DNA of 64,000 bases, taken from Solea solea (lineage: Eukaryota; Chordata; Actinopteri; Pleuronectiformes; Soleidae). Where the stretch lies: positions 18,799,390 to 18,863,389 of the forward strand of contig NC_081136.1 of the NCBI RefSeq assembly GCF_958295425.1. The letters are read 5' to 3'. Positions 15,001 to 30,000 of the stretch are shown one piece after another. Under the pieces are notes generated by a model. That model did no database searches. It was not told where the DNA came from and was given only the letters and a program-made list of their open reading frames with translations. How positions within the stretch are numbered: the stretch's first letter is position 1; every line of letters starts with the position of its first letter. The translations under genes were made by a program, and so were the position numbers.

Positions 15001-18000
15001 CTGTAACATCTGACCCCCATGAGACAATGACCACACCTGAAGAAACTACTCATACTGAAACAACATTAGTGCCAACAGAAACTACTGCAACATCTCAGAC
15101 AACACTTGCCACATCTGAGACTACACTGGTAACTGAAGAATCCACTCCAACTCAACAAGTAACATCTGGTCACACTGACACCACTTTGCTAACTGAATCC
15201 ACAGCTTGGACAGATACAGTGACATCTGAGCTATCCAGCCCCACCACAGTGTCTGAATCCACCATTCAAACTGATTCAGTAACATCTCAGCCAACTGACA
15301 CCTCGTCAGCAACAGCCACTCCCACTGACACAGTTATCACTGAGACTTCAAAGACAACAGTGCTATCTGAACCAACCACTGAGACTGCTACACCAACATC
15401 AGGAACTGCAGGGACAACATTGGCATCTCAACCTACAATTACTACTGACTTTGTGTCTTCTGAGTCTATGGCTACTGTAACATCTGACCCCCATGAGACA
15501 ATGACCACACCTGAAGAAACTACTCACACTGAAACAACATTAGTGCCAACAGAAACTACTGCAACATCTCAAACAGTGCCAGCCACAACACTGGTGACTG
15601 AAGAATCCACTCCAACTCAACAATTAACATCTGGTCACACTGACACCACTTTGCTAACTGAATCCACAGCTTGGACAGATACAGTGACATCTGAGCTATC
15701 CAGACCCACCACAGTGTCTGAATCCACCATTCAAACTGATTCAGTAACATCTCAGCCAACTGACACCACGTCAGCACCAGTCACTCCCACTGACACAGTT
15801 ATCACTGAGCCTTCAAAGACAACAGTGATATCTGAACCAACCACTGAGACTGCTACACCAACATCAGGAACTACAGGGACAACATTGGCATCTCAACCTA
15901 CAATTACTACTGACTTTGTGTCTTCTGAGTCTATGGCTACTGTAACATCTGACCCTCATGAGACAATGACCACACCTGAAGAAACTACTCATACTGAAAC
16001 AACATTAGTGCCAACAGAAACTACTGCAACATCTCAAACAGTGCCAGCCACAACACTGGTGACTGAAGAATCCACTCCAACTCAACAATTAACATCTGAT
16101 CACACTGGCACCACTTTGCTAACTGAACCCACAGCTTGGACAGATACAGTGACATCTGAGCTATCCAGCCCCACCACAGTGTCTGAATCCACTATTCAAA
16201 CTGATTCAGTAACATCTCGAACAACTGACACCACGTCAGCACCAGTCACTGACACAGTTATCACTGAGCCTTCAAAGACAACAGTGCTATCTGAACCAAC
16301 CACTGAGACTGCTACACCAACATCACGAACTGCAGGGACAACATTGGCATCTCAACCTACAATTACAACTGACTTTGTGTCTTCTGAGTCTATGGCTACT
16401 GTAACATCTGACCCTCATGAGACAATGACCACACCTGAAGAAAGTACTCACACTGAAACAACATTAGTGCCAACAGAAACTACTGCAACATCTCAGACAA
16501 CACTTGCCACATCTGAGACTACACTGGTAACTGAAGAATCAACTCCAACTCAACAAGTAACATCTGATCACACTGACACCACTTTGCTAACTGAATCCAC
16601 AGCTTGGACAGATACAGTGACATCTGAGCTATCCAGCCCCACCACAGTGTCTGAATCCACCATTCAAACTGATTCAGTAACATCTCAGCCAACTGACACC
16701 TCGTCAGCAACAGCCACTCCCACTGACACAGTTATAACTGAGCCATCAAAGACAACAGTGCTATCTGAACCAACCACTGAGACTGCTACACCAACATCAG
16801 GAACTGCAGGGACAACATTGGCATCTCAACCTACAATTACTACTGACTTTGTGTCTTCTGAGTCTATGGCTACTGTAACATCTGACCCCCATGAGACAAT
16901 GACCACACCTGAAGAAACTACTCATACTGAAACAACATTAGTGCCAACAGAAACTACTGCAACATCTCAGACAACACTTGCCACATCTGAGACTACACTG
17001 GTAACTGAAGAATCCACTCCAACTCAACAAGTAACATCTGGTCACACTGACACCACTTTGCTAACTGAATCCACAGCTTGGACAGATACAGTGACATCTG
17101 AGCCATCTATCCCCACCACAGTGTCTGAATCCACCATTCAAACTGATTCAGTAACATCTCAGCCAACTGACACCTCGTCAGCAACAGCCACTCCCACTGA
17201 CACAGTTATAACTGAGCCATCAAAGACAACAGTGCTATCTGAACCAACCACTGAGACTGCTACACCAACATCAGGAACTGCAGGGACAACATTGGCATCT
17301 CAACCTACAATTACTACTGACTTTGTGTCTTCTGAGTCTATGGCTACTGTAACATCTGACCCTCATGAGACAATGACCACACCTGAAGAAACTACTCACA
17401 CTGAAACAACATTAGTGCCAACAGAAACTACTGCAACATCTCAGACAACACTTGCCACATCTGAGACTACACTGGTAACTGAAGAATCCACTCCAACTCA
17501 ACAAGTAACATCTGGTCACACTGACACCACTTTGCTAACTGAATCCACAGCTTGGACAGATACAGTGACATCTGAGCTATCCAGCCCCACCACAGTGTCT
17601 GAATCCACCATTCAAACTGATTCAGTAACATCTCAGCCAACTGACACCTCGTCAGCAACAGTCACTCCCACTGACACAGTTATCACTGAGCCTTCAAAGA
17701 CAACAGTGCTATCTGAACCAACCACTGAGACTGCTACACCAACATCAGGAACTGCAGGGACAACATTGGCATCTCAACCTACAATTACTACTGACTTTGT
17801 GTCTTCTGAGTCTATGGCTACTGTAACATCTGACCCCCATGAGACAATGACCACACCTGAAGAAACTACTCATACTGAAACAACATTAGTGCCAACAGAA
17901 ACTACTGCAACATCTCAGACAACACTTGCCACATCTGAGACTACACTGGTAACTGAAGAATCCACTCCAACTCAACAAGTAACATCTGGTCACACTGACA

Positions 18001-21000
18001 CCACTTTGCTAACTGAATCCACAGCTTGGACAGATACAGTGACATCTGAGCTATCCAGCCCCACCACAGTGTCTGAATCCACCATTCAAACTGATTCAGT
18101 AACATCTCAGCCAACTGACACCTCGTCAGCAACAGTCACTCCCACTGACACAGTTATCACTGAGCCTTCAAAGACAACAGTGCTATCTGAACCAACCACT
18201 GAGACTGCTACACCAACATCAGGAACTGCAGGGACAACATTGGCATCTCAACCTACAATTACTACTGACTTTGTGTCTTCTGAGTCTATGGCTACTGTAA
18301 CATCTGACCCTCATGAGACAATGACCACACCTGAAGAAACTACTCACACTGAAACAACATTAGTGCCAACAGAAACTACTGCAACATCTCAAACAGTGCC
18401 AGCCACAACACTGGTGACTGAAGAATCCACTCCAACTCAACAATTAACATCTGATCACACTGGCACCACTTTGCTAACTGAACCCACAGCTTGGACAGAT
18501 ACAGTGACATCTGAGCTATCCAGCCACACCACAGTGTCTGAATCCACTATTCAAACTGATTCAGTAACATCTCGAACAACTGACACCACGTCAGCACCAG
18601 TCACTGACACAGTTATCACTGAGCCTTCAAAGACAACAGTGCTATCTGAACCAACCACTGAGACTGCTACACCAACATCACGAACTGCAGGGACAACATT
18701 GGCATCTCAACCTACAATTACTACTGACTTTGTGTCTTCTGAGTCTATGGCTCCTGTAACATCTGACCCTCATGAGACAATGACCACACCTGAAGAAACT
18801 ACTCATACTGAAACAACATTAGTGCCAACAGAAACTACTGCAACATCTCAGACAACACTTGCCACATCTGAGACTACACTGGTAACTGAAGAATCCACTC
18901 CAACTCAACAAGTAACATCTGGTCACACTGACACCACTTTGCTAACTGAATCCACAGCTTGGACAGATACAGTGACATCTGAGCTATCCAGCCCCACCAC
19001 AGTGTCTGAATCCACCATTCAAACTGATTCAGTAACATCTCAGCCAACTGACACCACGTCAGCACCAGTCACTCCCACTGACACAGTTATCACTGAGCCT
19101 TCAAAGACAACAGTGCTATCTGAACCAACCACTGAGACTGCTACACCAACATCAGGAACTGCAGGGACAACATTGGCATCTCAACCTACAATTACTACTG
19201 ACTTTGTGTCTTCTGAGTCTATGGCTACTGTAACATCTGACCCTCATGAGACAATGACCACACCTGAAGAAACTACTCATACTGAAACAACATTAGTGCC
19301 AACAGAAACTACTGCAACATCTCAGACAACACTTGCTACATCTGAGACTACATTGGTAACTGAAGAATCCACTCCAACTCAACAAGTAACATCTGATCAC
19401 ACTGACACCACTTTGCTAACTGAATCCACAGCTTGGACCGATACAGTGACATCTGAGCTATCCAGCCCCACCACAGTGTCTGAATCCACCATTCAAACTG
19501 ATTCAGTAACATCTCAGCCAACTGACACCACGTCAGCACCAGTCACTCCCACTGACACAGTTATCACTGAGCCTTCAAAGACAACAGTGCTATCTGAACC
19601 AACCACTGAGACTGCTACACCAACATCAGGAACTACAGGGACAACTTTGGCATCTCAACCTACAATTACTACTGACTTTGTGTCTTCTGAGTCTATGGCT
19701 ACTGTAACATCTGACCCTCATGAGACAATGACCACACCTGAAGAAACCACTCATACTGAAACAACATTAGTGCCAACAGAAACTACTGCAACATCTCTGA
19801 CAACACTTGCCACATCTGAGACTACATTGGTAACTGAAGAATCCACTCCAACTCAACAAGTAACATCTGATCACACTGACACCACTTTGCTAACTGAATC
19901 CACAGCTTGGACAGATACAGTGACATCTGAGCTATCCAGCCCCACCACAGTGTCTGAATCCACCATTCAAACTGATTCAGTAACATCTCAGCCAACTGAC
20001 ACCACGTCAGCACCAGGCACTCCCACTGACACAGTTATCACTGAGCCTTCAAAGACAACAGTGCTATCTGAACCAACCACTGAGACTGCTACACCAACAT
20101 CAGGAACTGCAGGGACAACATTGGCATCTCAACCTACAATTACTATTGACTTTGTGTCTTCTGAGTCTATGGCTACTGTAACATCTGACCCTCATGAGAC
20201 AATGACCACACCTGAAGAAACTACTCATACTGAAACAACATTAGTGCCAACAGAAACTACTGCAACATCTCAGACAACACTTGCCACATCTGAGACTACA
20301 CTGGTAACTGAAGAATCCACTCCAACTCAACAAGTAACATCTGGTCACACTGACACCACTTTGCTAACTGAATCCACAGCTTGGACAGATACAGTGACAT
20401 CTGAGCTATCCAGCCCCACCACAGTGTCTGAATCCACCATTCAAACTGATTCAGTAACATCTCAGCCAACTGACACCTCGTCAGCAACAGTCACTCCCAC
20501 TGACACAGTTATCACTGAGCCTTCAAAGACAACAGTGCTATCTGAACCAACCACTGAGACTGCTACACCAACATCAGGAACTGCAGGGACAACATTGGCA
20601 TCTCAACCTACAATTACTACTGACTTTGTGTCTTCTGAGTCTATGGCTACTGTAACATCTGACCCTCATGAGACAATGACCACACCTGAAGAAAGTACTC
20701 ATACTGAAACAACATTAGTGCCAACAGAAACTACTGCAACATCTCAGACAACACTTGCCACATCTGAGACTACACTGGTAACTGAAGAATCCACTCCAAC
20801 TCAACAAGTAACATCTGGTCACACTGACACCACTTTGCTAACTGAATCCACAGCTTGGACAGATACAGTGACATCTGAGCTATCCAGCCCCACCACAGTG
20901 TCTGAATCCACCATTCAAACTGATTCAGTAACATCTCAGCCAACTGACACCTCGTCAGCAACAGTCACTCCCACTGACACAGTTATCACTGAGCCTTCAA

Positions 21001-24000
21001 AGACAACAGTGCTATCTGAACCAACCACTGAGACTGCTACACCAACATCAGGAACTGCAGGGACAACATTGGCATCTCAACCTACAATTACTACTGACTT
21101 TGTGTCTTCTGAGTCTATGGCTACTGTAACATCTGACCCTCATGAGACAATGACCACACCTGAAGAAACTACTCACACTGAAACAACATTAGTGCCAACA
21201 GAAACAACTGCAACATCTCAAACAGTGCCAGCCACAACACTGGTGACTGAAGAATCCACTCCAACTCAACAATTAACATCTGATCACACTGGCACCACTT
21301 TGCTAACTGAACCCACAGCTTGGACAGATACAGTGACATCTGAGCTATCCAGCCCCACCACAGTGTCTGAATCCACTATTCAAACTGATTCAGTAACATC
21401 TCGAACAACTGACACCACATCAGCAACAGCCACTCCCACTGACACAGTTATCACTGAGCCTTCAAAGACAACAGTGCTATCTGAACCAACCACTGAGACT
21501 GCTACACCAACATCAGGAACTACAGGGACAACATTGGCATCTCAACCTACAATTACTACTGACTTTGTGTCTTCTGAGTCTATGGCTACTGTAACATCTG
21601 ACCCTCATGAGACAATGACCACACCTGAAGAAAGTACTCACACTGAAACAACATTAGTGCCAACAGAAACTACTGCAACATCTCAGACAACACTTGCCAC
21701 ATCTGAGACTACACTGGTAACTGAAGAATCCACTCCAACTCAACAAGTAACATCTGGTCACACTGACACCACTTTGCTAACTGAATCCACAGCTTGGACA
21801 GATACAGTGACATCTGAGCTATCCAGCCCCACTACAGTGTCTGAATCCACCATTCAAACTGATTCAGTAACATCTCAGCCAACTGACACCTCGTCAGCAA
21901 CAGTCACTCCCACTGACACAGTTATCACTGAGCCTTCAAAGACAACAGTGCTATCTGAACCAACCACTGAGACTGCTACACCAACATCAGGAACTGCAGG
22001 GACAACATTGGCATCTCAACCTACAATTACTACTGACTTTGTGTCTTCTGAGTCTATGGCTACTGTAACATCTGACCCTCATGAGACAATGACCACACCT
22101 GAAGAAACTACTCACACTGAAACAACATTAGTGCCAACAGAAACTACTGCAACATCTCAGACAACACTTGCCACATCTGAGACTACACTGGTAACTGAAG
22201 AATCCACTCCAACTCAACAAGTAACATCTGGTCACACTGACACCACTTTGCTAACTGAATCCACAGCTTGGACAGATACAGTGACATCTGAGCTATCCAG
22301 CCCCACCACAGTGTCTGAATCCACCATTCAAACTGATTCAGTAACATCTCAGCCAACTGACACCTCGTCAGCAACAGTCACTCCCACTGACACAGTTATC
22401 ACTGAGCCTTCAAAGACAACAGTGCTATCTGAACCAACCACTGAGACTGCTACACCAACATCAGGAACTGCAGGGACAACATTGGCATCTCAACCTACAA
22501 TTACTACTGACTTTGTGTCTTCTGAGTCTATGGCTACTGTAACATCTGACCCCCATGAGACAATGACCACACCTGAAGAAACTACTCATACTGAAACAAC
22601 ATTAGTGCCAACAGAAACTACTGCAACATCTCAAACAGTGCCAGCCACAACACTGGTGACTGAAGAATCCACTCCAACTCAACAATTAACATCTGGTCAC
22701 ACTGACACCACTTTGCTAACTGAATCCACAGCTTGGACAGATACAGTGACATCTGAGCTATCCAGCCCCACCACAGTGTCTGAATCCACCATTCAAACTG
22801 ATTCAGTAACATCTCAGCCAACTGACACCACGTCAGCACCAGTCACTCCCACTGACACAGTTATCACTGAGCCTTCAAAGACAACAGTGATATCTGAACC
22901 AACCACTGAGACTGCTACACCAACATCAGGAACTACAGGGACAACATTGGCATCTCAACCTACAATTACTACTGACTTTGTGTCTTCTGAGTCTATGGCT
23001 ACTGTAACATCTGACCCTCATGAGACAATGACCACACCTGAAGAAACTACTCATACTGAAACAACATTAGTGCCAACAGAAACTACTGCAACATCTCAGA
23101 CAACACTTGCCACATCTGAGACTACACTGGTAACTGAAGAATCCACTCCAACTCAACAAGTAACATCTGGTCACACTGGCACCACTTTGCTAACTGAACC
23201 CACAGCTTGGACAGATACAGTGACATCTGAGCTATCCAGCCCCACCACCGTGTCTGAATCCACTATTCAAACTGATTCAGTAACATCTCGAACAACTGAC
23301 ACCACATCAGCAACAGCCACTCCCACTGACACAGTTATCACTGAGCCTTCAAAGACAACAGTGCTATCTGAACCAACCACTGAGACTGCTACACCAACAT
23401 CAGGAACTACAGGGACAACATTGGCATCTCAACCTACAATTACTACTGACTTTGTGTCTTCTGAGTCTATGGCTACTGTAACATCTGACCCTCATGAGAC
23501 AATGACCACACCTGAAGAAAGTACTCACACTGAAACAACATTAGTGCCAACAGAAACTACTGCAACATCTCAGACAACACTTGCCACATCTGAGACTACA
23601 CTGGTAACTGAAGAATCCACTCCAACTCAACAAGTAACATCTGGTCACACTGACACCACTTTGCTAACTGAATCCACAGCTTGGACAGATACAGTGACAT
23701 CTGAGCTATCCAGCCCCACTACAGTGTCTGAATCCACCATTCAAACTGATTCAGTAACATCTCAGCCAACTGACACCTCGTCAGCAACAGTCACTCCCAC
23801 TGACACAGTTATCACTGAGCCTTCAAAGACAACAGTGCTATCTGAACCAACCACTGAGACTGCTACACCAACATCAGGAACTGCAGGGACAACATTGGCA
23901 TCTCAACCTACAATTACTACTGACTTTGTGTCTTCTGAGTCTATGGCTACTGTAACATCTGACCCTCATGAGACAATGACCACACCTGAAGAAACTACTC

Positions 24001-27000
24001 ACACTGAAACAACATTAGTGCCAACAGAAACTACTGCAACATCTCAGACAACACTTGCCACATCTGAGACTACACTGGTAACTGAAGAATCCACTCCAAC
24101 TCAACAAGTAACATCTGGTCACACTGACACCACTTTGCTAACTGAATCCACAGCTTGGACAGATACAGTGACATCTGAGCTATCCAGCCCCACCACAGTG
24201 TCTGAATCCACCATTCAAACTGATTCAGTAACATCTCAGCCAACTGACACCTCGTCAGCAACAGTCACTCCCACTGACACAGTTATCACTGAGCCTTCAA
24301 AGACAACAGTGCTATCTGAACCAACCACTGAGACTGCTACACCAACATCAGGAACTGCAGGGACAACATTGGCATCTCAACCTACAATTACTACTGACTT
24401 TGTGTCTTCTGAGTCTATGGCTACTGTAACATCTGACCCCCATGAGACAATGACCACACCTGAAGAAACTACTCATACTGAAACAACATTAGTGCCAACA
24501 GAAACTACTGCAACATCTCAAACAGTGCCAGCCACAACACTGGTGACTGAAGAATCCACTCCAACTCAACAATTAACATCTGGTCACACTGACACCACTT
24601 TGCTAACTGAATCCACAGCTTGGACAGATACAGTGACATCTGAGCTATCCAGCCCCACCACAGTGTCTGAATCCACCATTCAAACTGATTCAGTAACATC
24701 TCAGCCAACTGACACCACGTCAGCACCAGTCACTCCCACTGACACAGTTATCACTGAGCCTTCAAAGACAACAGTGATATCTGAACCAACCACTGAGACT
24801 GCTACACCAACATCAGGAACTACAGGGACAACATTGGCATCTCAACCTACAATTACTACTGACTTTGTGTCTTCTGAGTCTATGGCTACTGTAACATCTG
24901 ACCCTCATGAGACAATGACCACACCTGAAGAAACTACTCATACTGAAACAACATTAGTGCCAACAGAAACTACTGCAACATCTCAGACAACACTTGCCAC
25001 ATCTGAGACTACACTGGTAACTGAAGAATCCACTCCAACTCAACAAGTAACATCTGGTCACACTGACACCACTTTGCTAACTGAATCCACAGCTTGGACA
25101 GATACAGTGACATCTGAGCTATCCAGCCCCACCACAGTGTCTGAATCCACCATTCAAACTGATTCAGTAACATCTCAGCCAACTGACACCACATCAGCAC
25201 CAGTCACTCCCACTGACACAGTTATCACTGAGCCTTCACAGACAACAGTGCTATCTGAACCAACCACTGAGACTGCTACACCAACATCAGGAACTGCAGG
25301 GACAACATTGGCATCTCAACCTACAATTACTACTGACTTTGTGTCTTCTGAGTCTATGGCTACTGTAACATCTGACCCTCATGAGACAATGACCACACCT
25401 GAAGAAACTACTCACACTGAAACAACATTAGTGCCAACAGAAACTACTGCAACATCTCAGACAACACTTGCCACATCTGAGACTACACTGGTAACTGAAG
25501 AATCCACTCCAACTCAACAAGTAACATCTGGTCACACTGACACCACTTTGCTAACTGAATCCACAGCTTGGACAGATACAGTGACATCTGAGCTATCCAG
25601 CCCCACCACAGTGTCTGAATCCACCATTCAAACTGATTCAGTAACATCTCAGCCAACTGACACCTCGTCAGCAACAGTCACTCCCACTGACACAGTTATC
25701 ACTGAGCCTTCAAAGACAACAGTGCTATCTGAACTAACCACTGAGACTGCTACACCAACATCAGGAACTGCAGGGACAACATTGGCATCTCAACCTACAA
25801 TTACTACTGACTTTGTGTCTTCTGAGTCTATGGCTACTGTAACATCTGACCCCCATGAGACAATGACCACACCTGAAGAAACTACTCATACTGAAACAAC
25901 ATTAGTGCCAACAGAAACTACTGCAACATCTCAGACAACACTTGCCACATCTGAGACTACACTGGTAACTGAAGAATCCACTCCAACTCAACAAGTAACA
26001 TCTGGTCACACTGACACCACTTTGCTAACTGAATCCACAGCTTGGACAGATACAGTGACATCTGAGCTATCCAGCCCCACCACAGTGTCTGAATCCACCA
26101 TTCAAACTGATTCAGTAACATCTCAGCCAACTGACACCTCGTCAGCAACAGTCACTCCCACTGACACAGTTATCACTGAGCCTTCAAAGACAACAGTGCT
26201 ATCTGAACCAACCACTGAGACTGCTACACCAACATCAGGAACTGCAGGGACAACATTGGCATCTCAACCTACAATTACTACTGACTTTGTGTCTTCTGAG
26301 TCTATGGCTACTGTAACATCTGACCCTCATGAGACAATGACCACGCCTGAAGAAACTACTCACACTGAAACAACATTAGTGCCAACAGAAACTACTGCAA
26401 CATCTCAGACAACACTTGCCACATCTGAGACTACACTGGTAACTGAAGAATCCACTCCAACTCAACAAGTAACATCTGGTCACACTGACACCACTTTGCT
26501 AACTGAATCCACAGCTAGGACAGATACAGTGACATCTGAGCTATCCAGCCCCACCACAGTGTCTGAATCCACCATTCAAACTGATTCAGTAACATCTCAG
26601 CCAACTGACACCTCGTCAGCAACAGTCACTCCCACTGACACAGTTATCACTGAGCCTTCAAAGACAACAGTGCTATCTGAACCAACCACTGAGACTGCTA
26701 CACCAACATCAGGAACTGCAGGGACAACATTGGCATCTCAACCTACAATTACTACTGACTTTGTGTCTTCTGAGTCTATGGCTACTGTAACATCTGACCC
26801 CCATGAGACAATGACCACACCTGAAGAAACTACTCATACTGAAACAACATTAGTGCCAACAGAAACTACTGCAACATCTCAAACAGTGCCAGCCACAACA
26901 CTGGTGACTGAAGAATCCACTCCAACTCAACAATTAACATCTGGTCACACTGACACCACTTTGCTAACTGAATCCACAGCTTGGACAGATACAGTGACAT

Positions 27001-30000
27001 CTGAGCTATCCAGCCCCACCACAGTGTCTGAATCCACCATTCAAACTGATTCAGTAACATCTCAGCCAACTGACACCACGTCAGCACCAGTCACTCCCAC
27101 TGACACAGTTATCACTGAGCCTTCAAAGACAACAGTGATATCTGAACCAACCACTGAGACTGCTACACCAACATCAGGAACTACAGGGACAACATTGGCA
27201 TCTCAACCTACAATTACTACTGACTTTGTGTCTTCTGAGTCTATGGCTACTGTAACATCTGACCCTCATGAGACAATGACCACACCTGAAGAAACTACTC
27301 ATACTGAAACAACATTAGTGCCAACAGAAACTACTGCAACATCTCAGACAACACTTGCCACATCTGAGACTACACTGGTAACTGAAGAATCCACTCCAAC
27401 TCAACAAGTAACATCTGGTCACACTGACACCACTTTGCTAACTGAATCCACAGCTTGGACAGATACAGTGACATCTGAGCTATCCAGCCCCACCACAGTG
27501 TCTGAATCCACCATTCAAACTGATTCAGTAACATCTCAGCCAACTGACACCACATCAGCACCAGTCACTCCCACTGACACAGTTATCACTGAGCCTTCAC
27601 AGACAACAGTGCTATCTGAACCAACCACTGAGACTGCTACACCAACATCAGGAACTGCAGGGACAACATTGGCATCTCAACCTACAATTACTACTGACTT
27701 TGTGTCTTCTGAGTCTATGGCTACTGTAACATCTGACCCTCATGAGACAATGACCACACCTGAAGAAACTACTCACACTGAAACAACATTAGTGCCAACA
27801 GAAACTACTGCAACATCTCAGACAACACTTGCCACATCTGAGACTACACTGGTAACTGAAGAATCCACTCCAACTCAACAAGTAACATCTGGTCACACTG
27901 ACACCACTTTGCTAACTGAATCCACAGCTTGGACAGATACAGTGACATCTGAGCTATCCAGCCCCACCACAGTGTCTGAATCCACCATTCAAACTGATTC
28001 AGTAACATCTCAGCCAACTGACACCTCGTCAGCAACAGTCACTCCCACTGACACAGTTATCACTGAGCCTTCAAAGACAACAGTGCTATCTGAACTAACC
28101 ACTGAGACTGCTACACCAACATCAGGAACTGCAGGGACAACATTGGCATCTCAACCTACAATTACTACTGACTTTGTGTCTTCTGAGTCTATGGCTACTG
28201 TAACATCTGACCCCCATGAGACAATGACCACACCTGAAGAAACTACTCATACTGAAACAACATTAGTGCCAACAGAAACTACTGCAACATCTCAGACAAC
28301 ACTTGCCACATCTGAGACTACACTGGTAACTGAAGAATCCACTCCAACTCAACAAGTAACATCTGGTCACACTGACACCACTTTGCTAACTGAATCCACA
28401 GCTTGGACAGATACAGTGACATCTGAGCTATCCAGCCCCACCACAGTGTCTGAATCCACCATTCAAACTGATTCAGTAACATCTCAGCCAACTGACACCT
28501 CGTCAGCAACAGCCACTCCCACTGACACTGTTATCACTGAGACTTCAAAGACAACAGTGCTATCTGAACCAACCACTGAGACTGCTACACCAACATCAGG
28601 AACTGCAGGGACAACATTGGCATCTCAACCTACAATTACTACTGACTTTGTGTCTTCTGAGTCTATGGCTACTGTAACATCTGACCCCCATGAGACAATG
28701 ACCACACCTGAAGAAACTACTCACACTGAAACAACATTAGTGCCAACAGAAACTACTGCAACATCTCAGACAACACTTGCCACATCTGAGACTACACTGG
28801 TAACTGAAGAATCCACTCCAACTCAACAAGTAACATCTGGTCACACTGACACCACTTTGCTAACTGAATCCACAGCTTGGACAGATACAGTGACATCTGA
28901 GCTATCCAGCCCCACCACAGTGTCTGAATCCACCATTCAAACTGATTCAGTAACATCTCAGCCAACTGACACCTCGTCAGCAACAGTCACTCCCACTGAC
29001 ACAGTTATCACTGAGCCTTCAAAGACAACAGTGCTATCTGAACCAACCACTGAGACTGCTACACCAACATCAGGAACTGCAGGGACAACATTGGCATCTC
29101 AACCTACAATTACTACTGACTTTGTGTCTTCTGAGTCTATGGCTACTGTAACATCTGACCCCCATGAGACAATGACCACACCTGAAGAAACTACTCACAC
29201 TGAAACAACATTAGTGCCAACAGAAACTACTGCAACATCTCAGACAACACTTGCCACATCTGAGACTACACTGGTAACTGAAGAATCCACTCCAACTCAA
29301 CAAGTAACATCTGGTCACACTGACACCACTTTGCTAACTGAATCCACAGCTTGGACAGATACAGTGACATCTGAGCTATCCAGCCCCACCACATTGTCTG
29401 AATCCACCATTCAAACTGATTCACTAACATCTCAGCCAACTGACACCTCGTCAGCAACAGTCACTCCCACTGACACAGTTATCACTGAGCCTTCAAAGAC
29501 AACAGTGCTATCTGAACCAACCACTGAGACTGCTACACCAACATCAGGAACTGCAGGGACAACATTGGCATCTCAACCTACAATTACTACTGACTTTGTG
29601 TCTTCTGAGTCTATGGCTACGGTAACATCTGACCCCCATGAGACAATGACCACACCTGAAGAAACTACTCATACTGAAACAACATTAGTGCCAACAGAAA
29701 CTACTGCAACATCTCAAACAGTGCCAGCCACAACACTGGTGACTGAAGAATCCACTCCAACTCAACAATTAACATCTGGTCACACTGACACCACTTTGCT
29801 AACTGAATCCACAGCTTGGACAGATACAGTGACATCTGAGCTATCCAGCCCCACCACAGTGTCTGAATCCACCATTCAAACTGATTCAGTAACATCTCAG
29901 CCAACTGACACCACGTCAGCACCAGTCACTCCCACTGACACAGTTATCACTGAGCCTTCAAAGACAACAGTGATATCTGAACCAACCACTGAGACTGCTA

